Below are positions 1-5,689 of a stretch of 6,367 nucleotides of DNA, piece by piece. This DNA is from Caldilineaceae bacterium (GTDB lineage Bacteria > Chloroflexota > Anaerolineae > Caldilineales > Caldilineaceae). Each line of letters starts with the position of its first letter. Position 1 is the first letter of the stretch. The notes beneath the pieces were generated by a model. It was given only the letters and a program-made list of their open reading frames with translations. It searched no databases and was not told where the DNA came from. Position numbers and translations under genes: made by a program. The stretch spans positions 1 to 6,367 of the forward strand of contig JAHEML010000234.1 in assembly GCA_024643705.1 (NCBI GenBank), written 5' to 3'.

Positions 1-39
1 CCTAATGTCAAGACCACGAACCCCAAAAAATAAGATGCA

Positions 40-1014
40 TTGGCAATAGCAACCCAGCCAACAGCCAGAACAGAAAATCAACCCCCAGCCATAGACTCGT
101 TTCGTTTGGCCCAAGCAACACGCCAACGTGTAACAATCACCCATTTGCGCATCACGAGCAGCGGGGTGGATGCCCCCGTTGTGGATGCCGCCGCACCAGG
201 GATGGAACAGCTCTACGCAGATGTCTTCCTTTCACTGGGCCTCTCCCCAATCCACGGGGCGGGCGCGCCGGATGGTCGATTAGCGATCTCTGTGCATGAG
301 GCACAACAAATACAGTGGGACACGGCCCGCGATCAGGTTACCTTACCACCCCTAGGGCAAATCGAGACCGAACATGGCTGGTCACAGGAAGACATGCTGC
401 GCCAAAGTTGGGCGATTGCGCTGGTGGGGCAAGCCACACTAGAGGCAGCCGAGACATACGAAGTTCCCGATGGTTGGCAGCCCCTTCTGGGCGGGCTGCG
501 TCTTTGGCTCTTGTGGGAAACCGGCGGCCCTTTGGCCGACAGTCGGGATGCTATTGCCGCCTGGCACTTTGCCAATTCACAGCACTATGTCAATGCGCAG
601 CGCGGCTGGTTGGCAGAGGTGGACCAGATTTGCGCAACCTACGCCCTCTGGCAACAATCCCCGCTACACTATGGCATTCCCCTGGCTTGTGGCCCCGCAG
701 ACAACGCGGCCATCCCTCGCCAATCGCCAACTGAAAGGCTGGCCGATCTTCATTTGCCCGAAGCAACCTGGTATGCGGAGGATGAGCCGAACAGTACCCT
801 GCTGGCTACCCCAAGCCGTGCCCGCGGGATTGCCCTGGCCCTTCTCCTCGACTATGCCGTGGAATTCTACGGACGGGATAGCCTGCCCGAATTATTGAAG
901 GCGCTGAAAATCCACACATCCTGGGAGACATTGATCCCCGCTGTCTACGCCGTTTCTGCGGCCAAGTTTGAGTCGGATTGGACAGCATATCTCGCAAATA
1001 TCATACAGCGCTGA
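40..1014 (+). CDS. Hypothetical protein, possibly the C-terminal part of a larger secreted or anchored protein
   Basis: I do not recognise a named family. The frame encodes 324 residues from a TTG at 40, the only near start after an in-frame TAA at 31-33; no clear Shine-Dalgarno precedes it, so the start is weak. Residues 1-55 are polar and low in structure. Residues 56-135 look like a compact alpha/beta region (LYADVFLSLGL, GRLAISV). Residues 145-160 are Trp-rich (GWQPLLGGLRLWLLWE). Residues 263-320 form a helical tail (ALLLDYAVEFYGRDSLPELL, then SWETLIPAVYAVSAAKFESDW). From memory, this tail resembles the end of gluzincin-like or anti-sigma-linked Chloroflexota proteins; that is inference. 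No HExxH is present (HEAQQ at 86-90 lacks the second His), so there is no evidence for peptidase activity. No membrane helix or signal peptide is visible. It is separated from the dcw genes by a hairpin and 370 bp, so a functional link is unlikely. It may be a genuine small gene or the remnant of a longer gene cut by the TAA. Confidence 0.6.
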   Translation: MAIATQPTARTENQPPAIDSFRLAQATRQRVTITHLRITSSGVDAPVVDAAAPGMEQLYADVFLSLGLSPIHGAGAPDGRLAISVHEAQQIQWDTARDQVTLPPLGQIETEHGWSQEDMLRQSWAIALVGQATLEAAETYEVPDGWQPLLGGLRLWLLWETGGPLADSRDAIAAWHFANSQHYVNAQRGWLAEVDQICATYALWQQSPLHYGIPLACGPADNAAIPRQSPTERLADLHLPEATWYAEDEPNSTLLATPSRARGIALALLLDYAVEFYGRDSLPELLKALKIHTSWETLIPAVYAVSAAKFESDWTAYLANIIQR

Positions 1015-1052
1015 TCATATTCTGCGCGACGATTACCCCACAAAATCCCCCA

Positions 1053-1086
1053 AAGACCGGTACGGCCCGATGGCTGTGCCGGTCTT
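1053..1086 (+). terminator. Strong hairpin, probable terminator of the upstream ORF
   Basis: The arms 1053-1067 (AAGACCGGTACGGCC) and 1072-1086 (GGCTGTGCCGGTCTT) pair over 15 bp without a bulge, including two G-U pairs, and close on the 4-nt loop CGAT. The hairpin starts 38 nt after the upstream stop codon and precedes the dcw control region, the expected place for a transcript end. It lacks a true U-tract: the following bases are CTGATTGG. It may therefore be a weak intrinsic terminator, a Rho-assisted 3' end or a stabilising 3' structure. The hairpin itself is certain; the terminator role is inferred. Confidence 0.6.
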
Positions 1087-1173
1087 CTGATTGGCCCACC
1101 CCCGCCCATTCTTTCATTTTCCTGAATACCCAAATCAATTTCCATTTATCCCAAAAATAACCCAAATCCAGGG

Positions 1174-1202
1174 TTGCATTTTTGAAGGAACTATGGGACA
1201 AT
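1174..1202 (+). promoter_or_regulatory. Candidate promoter overlapping the MraZ boxes
   Basis: TTGCAT (1174-1179) and GACAAT (1197-1202) are 17 bp apart. The -10 matches TATAAT at 4 of 6 bases and the -35 matches TTGACA at 3 of 6. The match is poor, but the location is suggestive: the -10 lies between the first and second TGGGN boxes, so a bound MraZ would block polymerase. Other hexamer pairs in the region were no better. Treat this as one possibility only. Confidence 0.3.
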
Positions 1203-1218
1203 GTGGGGGAAAGTGGGA
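1194..1218 (+). promoter_or_regulatory. Three phased MraZ boxes (TGGGN-N5 repeats)
   Basis: TGGGA at 1194-1198, TGGGG at 1204-1208 and TGGGA at 1214-1218 sit exactly 10 bp apart, each separated by a 5-nt spacer (CAATG, GAAAG). E. coli MraZ is known to bind TGGGN direct repeats separated by 5 nt upstream of its own gene. The third box reads AAAGTGGGA and so also resembles the AAAGTG-type boxes of Mollicutes. The identical period, same-strand orientation and position upstream of mraZ make this the likely operator for autoregulation of the cluster. The last box ends 166 nt before the mraZ start, so a sizeable 5' leader is implied. Confidence 0.85.
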
Positions 1219-1255
1219 CACCAACCCTATTTGCAGGCAATTTTCCCTATGTAAG

Positions 1256-1260
1256 TGGGA
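1256..1260 (+). promoter_or_regulatory. Possible fourth MraZ box
   Basis: TGGGA preceded by TAAG (TAAGTGGGA, 1252-1260) closely resembles the third box (AAAGTGGGA). It starts 42 bp after that box, about four helical turns, so it could be an accessory site on the same DNA face. A single 5-bp word can easily occur by chance. Confidence 0.35.
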
Positions 1261-1373
1261 GATGCAGAACGCATGTTCTACTCCTCTAAGGGAATTGCCG
1301 GTCAATAAAACCAGATTGTTGCCCGCTTGCGCTGCTTATTTTTATCGTCCATCAATCCAATCCCATCTCGGGT

Positions 1374-1380
1374 AAAGAGG
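1374..1380 (+). promoter_or_regulatory. Ribosome binding site of mraZ
   Basis: AAAGAGG ends 4 nt before the GTG start at 1385. The spacing is slightly short but usable. It supports the GTG, which also gives the conserved MraZ N-terminus MFLGEYSH. Confidence 0.6.
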
Positions 1381-1384
1381 CTCC

Positions 1385-1819
1385 GTGTTTCTCGGAGAAT
1401 ACAGCCACAACCTAGACAGCAAAGGGCGTTTGACAATCCCTGCCAAATACCGGGAGCAGTTGGAACCGGGCATGGTGGTGACGCGTAACCCAGCGGGTGG
1501 TTGTCTGTTGCTCATGCCCCTGGACGAATGGGAGCGTGTGTCGTCCAGGGTCAGCGCCCTGCCGCTGACTGATCAGCGCTCGGCCCTGCTGCGGCGGGCA
1601 CTCTTTAGCGCCGCCGAAGACTTGACCCAGGACAAACAGGGACGCATTTTGGTCAGCCAGCGTTTGAGGGATTTTGCCCACATTGAGGCCGAAGTGGTTG
1701 TGGCCGGGATGAACACCCACATCGAGCTGTGGACACCCCAACTCTGGCAGGAGCAGGTATTGGCCCCGTTGGAAAGCGACGAGTTGGACGCGGACATTTT
1801 CGAGGCTTTGGGGGTCTAG
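1385..1819 (+). CDS. mraZ: MraZ, transcriptional regulator of the dcw cluster
   Basis: MraZ is a ring-forming DNA-binding protein with two AbrB/SpoVT-like swapped-hairpin repeats; it binds repeated boxes upstream of its own gene and in E. coli represses the dcw promoter. The 144-residue product has the usual family length. Both signature repeats are visible: DSKGRLTIPAKYR at 11-23 and DKQGRILVSQRLRDFA at 83-98. It also has the family N-terminus MFLGEYSHNLD and the C-terminal GMNTHIELW at 108-116. The GTG start is fixed by the conserved N-terminus and by AAAGAGG just upstream. The C-terminus is acidic (ESDELDADIFE, 130-140). It is the first gene of the cluster, its probable operator lies about 170-190 nt upstream, and its TAG is followed at once by the rsmH GTG. 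Identification is secure; autoregulation is inferred from the boxes. Confidence 0.97.
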   Translation: MFLGEYSHNLDSKGRLTIPAKYREQLEPGMVVTRNPAGGCLLLMPLDEWERVSSRVSALPLTDQRSALLRRALFSAAEDLTQDKQGRILVSQRLRDFAHIEAEVVVAGMNTHIELWTPQLWQEQVLAPLESDELDADIFEALGV

Positions 1820-2773
1820 GTGCCGCCCACGCCGCCCGACCCCAAAGACGCAGCACATATTCCTGTGTTGCTGGCAGAATGCCTGGAGGGGTTGGCTGTG
1901 CGCCCCGGTGGACGGTACATCGACGGAACCCTGGGAGGCGGCGGCCACACAGAAGCCATTTTGCACCACTCGGCGCCGAATGGGCAAGTGCTAGGTCTGG
2001 ACGCTGATCCCGCGGCTATCCGTCGAGTGACCGAACGGCTGGGGCAAGCGATTACCCAGCGTCGCCTCGTTCTCGTCCACACGGCGTTTGAGCGCATGGC
2101 GAGTGTGGCAGCAGAGCAAGCCTTTGCACCAGTCGATGGCATTTTGCTCGATCTGGGATTGAGCAGCTTTCAGCTAGAAACACCGGAACGGGGATTCGCC
2201 TTTGCCCACGATGGCCCGCTGGATATGCGCTTCGACCCCACCCAGGGCGAAAGCGCAGCCGATCTGCTCAACCGGCGCAGCGCAGACGAGATCGCCAATC
2301 TGATTTATGAGTATGGCGAAGAGCGAATGAGCAGGCGCATTGCCCGGGTGATCGTGGACAACCGGCCCATTGCCACCACCGGTCAGTTGGCCGCCCTGGT
2401 GGAGAAGGCAGTGGGCGGGCGCAAAGGTCAGCGCATCCATCCGGCCACCCGCACATTTCAGGCTCTGCGCATCGCCGTTAACGATGAGTTGGGCCAACTG
2501 GAGCGGGTTTTGGAGCAAGCACTCTCTTTGTTGGCCCCCGGCGGACGATTGGCGATCATCAGTTTTCATAGTTTGGAAGACCGCATTGTGAAACTGTGGA
2601 TGCGGGAGCAGAGCCGAGACTACGTGCCCGACCCGACCAATATCTACGGCGGGCGCACCCAGAAACCAAGCGTGACTGTGCTGACCAAACGCCCTTTGGT
2701 TGCCAGCGACGAAGAAATGGCCCGCAATCCACGCAGCCGCTCGGCAAAATTACGCATTGCCGAAAAATGTTGA
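1820..2773 (+). CDS. rsmH: RsmH, 16S rRNA (cytosine-1402-N4)-methyltransferase
   Basis: RsmH (MraW) transfers a methyl group from S-adenosylmethionine to N4 of C1402 in the decoding centre of 16S rRNA. The 317-residue product matches the usual length (313 in E. coli). Family motifs appear in order: HIPVLLAECLEGL at 13-25, the SAM-binding loop YIDGTLGGGGHT at 33-44, GLDAD at 59-63, DLGLSSFQLETPERGF at 111-126, DGPLDMRFDP at 131-140, HPATRTFQALRIAVNDEL at 207-224, ISFHSLEDRIVK at 247-258 and NPRSRSAKLR at 303-312. Nothing essential is missing. The GTG start directly abuts the mraZ TAG (TAGGTG, no gap). There is only a G-run (1810-1814) and no good Shine-Dalgarno, so translation probably depends on ribosomes finishing mraZ. 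It is the last gene before the 311-bp repeat-bearing gap. Confidence 0.97.
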   Translation: MPPTPPDPKDAAHIPVLLAECLEGLAVRPGGRYIDGTLGGGGHTEAILHHSAPNGQVLGLDADPAAIRRVTERLGQAITQRRLVLVHTAFERMASVAAEQAFAPVDGILLDLGLSSFQLETPERGFAFAHDGPLDMRFDPTQGESAADLLNRRSADEIANLIYEYGEERMSRRIARVIVDNRPIATTGQLAALVEKAVGGRKGQRIHPATRTFQALRIAVNDELGQLERVLEQALSLLAPGGRLAIISFHSLEDRIVKLWMREQSRDYVPDPTNIYGGRTQKPSVTVLTKRPLVASDEEMARNPRSRSAKLRIAEKC

Positions 2774-2780
2774 GCAGTTC

Positions 2781-2795
2781 CAAGAAAATTTCTTG
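2781..2795. repeat. Short perfect palindrome after rsmH
   Basis: CAAGAAAATTTCTTG consists of 7-bp arms around one central base and starts 7 nt after the rsmH stop codon. As RNA it could form only a weak A/U-rich hairpin with no U-tract after it, so it is not a convincing terminator. As DNA it could be a small operator. No function can be assigned. Confidence 0.4.
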
Positions 2796-2841
2796 AAACC
2801 GAATACAGGACGACTACGCACGATTCCGGCGAAAAATTAAA

Positions 2842-2953
2842 TAACTACCAACCCTTTGCCACGAAGACAACGAATTTTCACGAATGATTTAGCTAAAATT
2901 CGTGGGTATTCGTGCAATTCGTGGCGAAAATCCGGTCAGTGCCTTGGTAGTTA
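2842..2953. mobile_element. MITE-like palindromic repeat, 112 bp
   Basis: The element is bounded by 10-bp perfect terminal inverted repeats, TAACTACCAA (2842-2851) and TTGGTAGTTA (2944-2953). Its core (2858-2925) carries ACGAA-type words in the left arm and ATTCGTG words in the right arm, which fold on each other. It encodes no transposase. Repeats rich in CACGAAT/ATTCGTG are, to my knowledge, scattered through many bacterial genomes, including Chloroflexota, and behave like non-autonomous mobile or REP-like sequences. No clear target-site duplication is visible in the flanks. The element sits between two dcw genes and is presumably transcribed. The repeat structure is seen directly; mobility is inferred. 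Confidence 0.65.
2858..2925. repeat. Stem-loop core with three ACGAA/TTCGT units per arm
   Basis: GCCACGAA (2858-2865) pairs with TTCGTGGC (2918-2925), ACGAAT (2870-2875) with ATTCGT (2908-2913), and CACGAAT (2879-2885) with ATTCGTG (2898-2904), separated by small internal loops. The apex is TTTAGCTAAA (2888-2897). In the right arm ATTCGTG occurs three times at 2898, 2908 and 2917, a period of 10 and 9 bp. The result is a long imperfect hairpin of 21 paired positions, not counting the apex. In RNA it could act as a processing site or as an attenuator between rsmH and ftsL, though no U-tract follows it. Confidence 0.7.
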
Positions 2954-3057
2954 CACAATTCATACTATTTGTGGAAAACGGAATCACAAAGACCAACCAG
3001 CCTGCAAAAAACGACGAACACCTCAAGCAAAATTTATCTGCCACAACTTGTTTTTTC

Positions 3058-3063
3058 GATAAT
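3058..3063 (+). promoter_or_regulatory. Possible -10 hexamer upstream of the ftsL-like gene
   Basis: GATAAT matches TATAAT at 5 of 6 bases and lies 21 nt before the ftsL start. No -35 matches at 16-18 bp spacing (the sequence there is about TATCTG). If used, it would give a very short leader. It would explain how ftsL-ftsI-murF could be expressed despite the repeat upstream, but the evidence is thin. Confidence 0.2.
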
Positions 3064-3072
3064 TCCCAGCAT

Positions 3073-3076
3073 AGGA
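3073..3076 (+). promoter_or_regulatory. Ribosome binding site of the ftsL-like gene
   Basis: AGGA followed by AA lies 8 nt before the ATG at 3085. An in-frame TAG at 3082-3084 directly before the ATG excludes any longer product, so this site and start go together. Confidence 0.6.
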
Positions 3077-3084
3077 AATCGTAG

Positions 3085-3741
3085 ATGTTCCAGAACAGCG
3101 CACTGCCATCTGTCTCTGTCGACATAACCCGCAACATCGCTGGCTCGCTCCCCCGCTTTCGCACTTGGCAGGGACTGACCCGGTTGAGTTCGCTTATCCC
3201 CTTGCCCCGCACCTTCCGGGAATATCTGGCCTGGCTGCTGATCCTTGTGGGCATGACAGCCCTGGCGCTAATCCAAGTGTGGGCCACGTTGCAGATCCGC
3301 CAAACCGAGTTGGAGGTGCAAACCCTGCGCAACCAGTATGTGTTGATCGAGCAGGAGAACGCACAACTGCTGTGGGAGATCAGCCAGTACACCACCCTGG
3401 AGCGGGTTGAAGTGGAGGCGAGGGTTGCGGGATTTGTGCCAGCACTGAACCGACGCTATGTCCCCGGAGAAAGCGTATCCACCGGCGGCTCGACCTTCCT
3501 GATAAACACGCCCACCAAAATGAGCGACACAGACGCTTCTACTTGGTCGGTGGACTGGAAAGCCGACGCCACCCAAATGGGTGAGCAATTCGCTGGCGTG
3601 TGGGATACATGGACAACCGGCCTGGCAAGTAGCTGGGAACAGATTCGCCAAAGCACCAGCCGGCTGGGAAACATGGCCCAGGAACAGTGGGCGCGGATCG
3701 ACCTGTCTCGACTCATTTGGACCAGAACCTCAGCCGAATAG
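3085..3741 (+). CDS. ftsL: FtsL-like cell division protein with a long Trp-rich C-terminal tail
   Basis: FtsL is a single-pass membrane protein that joins the divisome through a periplasmic or extracellular coiled coil and helps activate septal peptidoglycan synthesis by FtsW-FtsI. Sequence identity in this family is low, so the call rests on architecture and position. Residues 1-45 form a basic, presumably cytoplasmic segment. One membrane helix spans about 46-66 (EYLAWLLILVGMTALALIQVW). A coiled-coil stretch follows at about 69-108, rich in Glu, Gln and Leu with no helix breaker, and ends in VEVEARVAGFVP, typical of FtsL/DivIC. The 218-residue length is about twice the usual. The extra tail (about 126-218) is polar and contains seven Trp in 151-218 (154, 158, 173, 176, 184, 202, 212). 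It lies between rsmH and ftsI, where ftsL normally is, 10 nt ahead of ftsI. A DivIC-type role is the main alternative. Confidence 0.8.
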   Translation: MFQNSALPSVSVDITRNIAGSLPRFRTWQGLTRLSSLIPLPRTFREYLAWLLILVGMTALALIQVWATLQIRQTELEVQTLRNQYVLIEQENAQLLWEISQYTTLERVEVEARVAGFVPALNRRYVPGESVSTGGSTFLINTPTKMSDTDASTWSVDWKADATQMGEQFAGVWDTWTTGLASSWEQIRQSTSRLGNMAQEQWARIDLSRLIWTRTSAE

Positions 3742-3745
3742 GAAG
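3740..3745 (+). promoter_or_regulatory. Ribosome binding site that fixes the ftsI start
   Basis: AGGAAG overlaps the ftsL stop codon and lies 6 nt before the ATG at 3752. It favours this ATG over the upstream in-frame ATG at 3581, which would overlap ftsL by 161 nt and add 57 residues with no family features. Confidence 0.7.
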
Positions 3746-3751
3746 CGGACA

Positions 3752-5617
3752 ATGGCTGTTATTGACAATTTGCACCAGAAATCGGCAGCAGGCGGCCAAG
3801 CTCCGGCGGGGTCGTCTACGGGCCAACCAAATATCGACACCCAGCAGAGCAACATGGTGGAAGGTTCTTGGCGGCTCCAAATAATCATTGCGCTGGTTGT
3901 GTTGCTGGCTGGCCTGCTTGTGCTGCGGCTGCTCAGTATGCAGCTCATCACCTGGAGCGAATACAGTGCGGCCAGCGCCGTCGATACCCGTTTCACCGTA
4001 GACGACACGACCCCCTGGGGCGTCATCGTTGATCGGGATGGGGTGCTGCTGGCCGGGGATCGCTTTACCTACCGCATAACAGCCACACCCAAGCACATCC
4101 CCCGGGAGGACTGGGAATCGCTTTCGCAGCGGCTGGCCCAAGTGGCTGGCATCCCAGCCGATCAAGTTTGGAACCGGCTGGCCGCCAACCCGGACGGCGC
4201 GTATGTAGTTCTGGCTTCGGATATCCCATTTGAATTGGGGCGGGCACTGCTGGCCGCGAAGAAGTTGGATGAAGACAATGCGGATGAAAATCAGGATTTG
4301 AGCTTGTTGCCTCTGGGCAATGTCTTTGCCTCAGCCCAACCCCGGCGCTTTTATCCACAAGCGGGGCTAGCCAGCCAGGTGTTGGGTTTTTTGAACGCCG
4401 AGCGGAAACCTGTATTGGGTTTGGAACGTTATTACAGCAGTTTTCTGCCCAGCAGCGGCGTGGGGTTGCCCAAAGGCACGCTTTCGCCCCGCACCCTGCT
4501 CACAGAACAGCAGCGCAAGTTCTTGCCCACGGGGAGCGAAAAAGGGCTGGTGCTGACGATTGATCGCACAGTGCAGTGGATCATCGAAGAAGAGTTGCGG
4601 GACGGCGTGGAGTTTTATGGGGCCGAATCTGGCTCGGTGATCGTGATGAACCCCAAAACGGGTGCGATTCTGGGTATGGCAAATTACCCCTCCTTCGATG
4701 CGAATTATTACGAATCGGGAGACCCAGACAGCTTTACCAACGCCACCGTCAGCGCCCAGTACGAGCCTGGATCGATCTTCAAGGTCATCACCTTTTCGTC
4801 GGCAGTGGACGCTGGCTTGGTGGAATCCGGCACGATTTTTACCGACACCGGCACAATCGTCATCGGCGAGCGCACCATCCAGAACAGTGGTCGCAACGCG
4901 ATGGGGCAGTTGGCCGTGGCCGATGCATTGGCTCAATCCAACAATGTGGTAACGGTGCAAATCGCCGAGGCATTGGGCACAGAGAAATTTTATGAATACG
5001 TGGCCCGTTTTGGCTTTGGGGCCGACACCAATATCGATCTGGCCGGTGAAGTCGCTGGGCTGGTGAAGAAACCCGGCGGCACAACCTGGAGCCTTTCGGA
5101 CCTGGGCACAAATAGTTTTGGGCAAGGTCTTGCCGTCACGCCCATCCAGATGATCAGCGCGGTGGCGGCCATTGCCAACGAGGGCAAACGGATGCGCCCC
5201 TATGTTGTCGAAGCCAGAGTGGATGGAGATTCGGTACTCTTTACCCAGCCGACCATGGCCCAGCAGGTGATCAGCCCGGAGGCCGCCGAAGAGATGAAAC
5301 AGATGATGATGCATGTGATCGAGACCGGCAATCAGGCGGCACGGGTTCCCGGTTATCTGGCCGGGGGCAAAAGCGGCACGGCAGACATTGCCACCGCCGA
5401 GGGCTATGTGCTGGATCGAACCATCGCCAGCTTTGTCGGTTTTGCCCCCCTGGATGACCCTCAATTCGTGATCCTGGTCAAACTGGACAAGCCAGACCCC
5501 AAAATCTCACGGTGGGCGTCTAACTCGGCAGGGCCGACCTTCAGCCGTATCAGCAAACGGCTTCTCGACCATTTGAATGTCCCGCCGGACGATGTACGCC
5601 TGGCCCAGAACCAGTAA
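3752..5617 (+). CDS. ftsI: FtsI / PBP2-like class B penicillin-binding transpeptidase
   Basis: This enzyme cross-links peptidoglycan stem peptides at the division septum, working outside the membrane with FtsW and FtsL. The 621-residue product has a 40-residue cytoplasmic tail, one membrane anchor at about 42-63 (LQIIIALVVLLAGLLVLRLL), and the PBP dimerisation/pedestal domain at about 85-255, starting with PWGVIVDRDGVLLA (88-101), where the family usually has RG-x-I-x-DRNG-x-x-LA. The transpeptidase domain covers about 265-605 with all active-site motifs: S341-IFK344 (nucleophile Ser341 and Lys344), S396-N-N398 and K540-SGT543. No PASTA domain is present, and the protein ends soon after the transpeptidase fold. 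The ATG at 3752 is chosen for the AGGAAG 6 nt upstream and the normal N-terminal length. The Arg of the RG-x-I-x-DR motif is replaced by Trp89. An acidic loop, DEDNADENQD, lies at 173-182. Class B PBP identity is secure; the septal role is inferred from the location behind ftsL. Confidence 0.95.
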   Translation: MAVIDNLHQKSAAGGQAPAGSSTGQPNIDTQQSNMVEGSWRLQIIIALVVLLAGLLVLRLLSMQLITWSEYSAASAVDTRFTVDDTTPWGVIVDRDGVLLAGDRFTYRITATPKHIPREDWESLSQRLAQVAGIPADQVWNRLAANPDGAYVVLASDIPFELGRALLAAKKLDEDNADENQDLSLLPLGNVFASAQPRRFYPQAGLASQVLGFLNAERKPVLGLERYYSSFLPSSGVGLPKGTLSPRTLLTEQQRKFLPTGSEKGLVLTIDRTVQWIIEEELRDGVEFYGAESGSVIVMNPKTGAILGMANYPSFDANYYESGDPDSFTNATVSAQYEPGSIFKVITFSSAVDAGLVESGTIFTDTGTIVIGERTIQNSGRNAMGQLAVADALAQSNNVVTVQIAEALGTEKFYEYVARFGFGADTNIDLAGEVAGLVKKPGGTTWSLSDLGTNSFGQGLAVTPIQMISAVAAIANEGKRMRPYVVEARVDGDSVLFTQPTMAQQVISPEAAEEMKQMMMHVIETGNQAARVPGYLAGGKSGTADIATAEGYVLDRTIASFVGFAPLDDPQFVILVKLDKPDPKISRWASNSAGPTFSRISKRLLDHLNVPPDDVRLAQNQ

Positions 5618-5689
5618 GAATCTGTTGAGCAGGACGGGCCAAACGGCTCCAAACTTTTTGTCGCAGTCCACGCCCCCGGACAATACTTC

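Larger units (their letters stand above)
1015..1384. other. Intergenic region: end of upstream unit and control region of the dcw cluster
   Basis: No convincing gene lies here. Open frames through it lack recognisable protein features and run across the regulatory motifs. In order it holds a strong hairpin (1053-1086), a C-rich then AT-rich stretch with repeated CCCA/CCCAAA words (1094-1168), a weak promoter-like pair (1174-1202), three phased TGGGN boxes (1194-1218), a 20-bp-spaced direct repeat CCCTAT (1225-1230 and 1245-1250), a fourth TGGGA (1256-1260) and the mraZ ribosome binding site. If transcription starts near the boxes, the mraZ leader would be about 170 nt. Confidence 0.75.
2774..3084. 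other. AT-richer intergenic gap inside the dcw cluster
   Basis: No plausible gene is present. The gap is visibly richer in A and T than its neighbours and breaks the otherwise compact gene spacing. It holds a short palindrome just after the rsmH stop (2781-2795), a 112-bp MITE-like element (2842-2953), about 100 bp of unassigned sequence, and a -10-like hexamer with the ftsL ribosome binding site at its right end. Short frames through it encode repeat-derived peptides of the kind these palindromic repeats produce by chance. Confidence 0.8.

Noticed and set aside
80..300. HEAQQ in the upstream ORF as a zinc metallopeptidase HExxH site
   Set aside because: The second histidine is missing and no other HExxH occurs in the 324 residues, so peptidase activity is not supported.
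1091..1375. Open frame of 94 codons covering most of the mraZ upstream region
   Set aside because: It starts at TTG without a ribosome binding site, runs straight through the MraZ boxes, and its product has no recognisable domain or protein-like periodicity.
1412..1987. 191-codon - strand frame across mraZ and rsmH
   Set aside because: It is antisense to two confidently identified genes and shows no features of its own.
2898..2923. CRISPR-like array suggested by three ATTCGTG repeats at 9-10 bp
   Set aside because: The repeats are only 7 bp with 2-3 nt spacers and are mirrored in the other arm of a hairpin; this is a palindromic repeat, not a CRISPR array.
2856..3084. Small frames of 60-68 codons in the rsmH-ftsL gap
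   Set aside because: They read through the palindromic ACGAA/TTCGT repeat and yield repeat-derived peptides; no ribosome binding site or family match is visible.
3581..3751. Longer ftsI product starting at the in-frame ATG 3581
   Set aside because: It would overlap ftsL by 161 nt, add 57 residues without family similarity, and ignore the good ribosome binding site just before the ATG at 3752.
4367..5464. Long open frame on the - strand (365 codons)
   Set aside because: It lies wholly antisense to the transpeptidase domain of ftsI, has no family features, and is explained by the codon bias of a GC-rich gene on the other strand.
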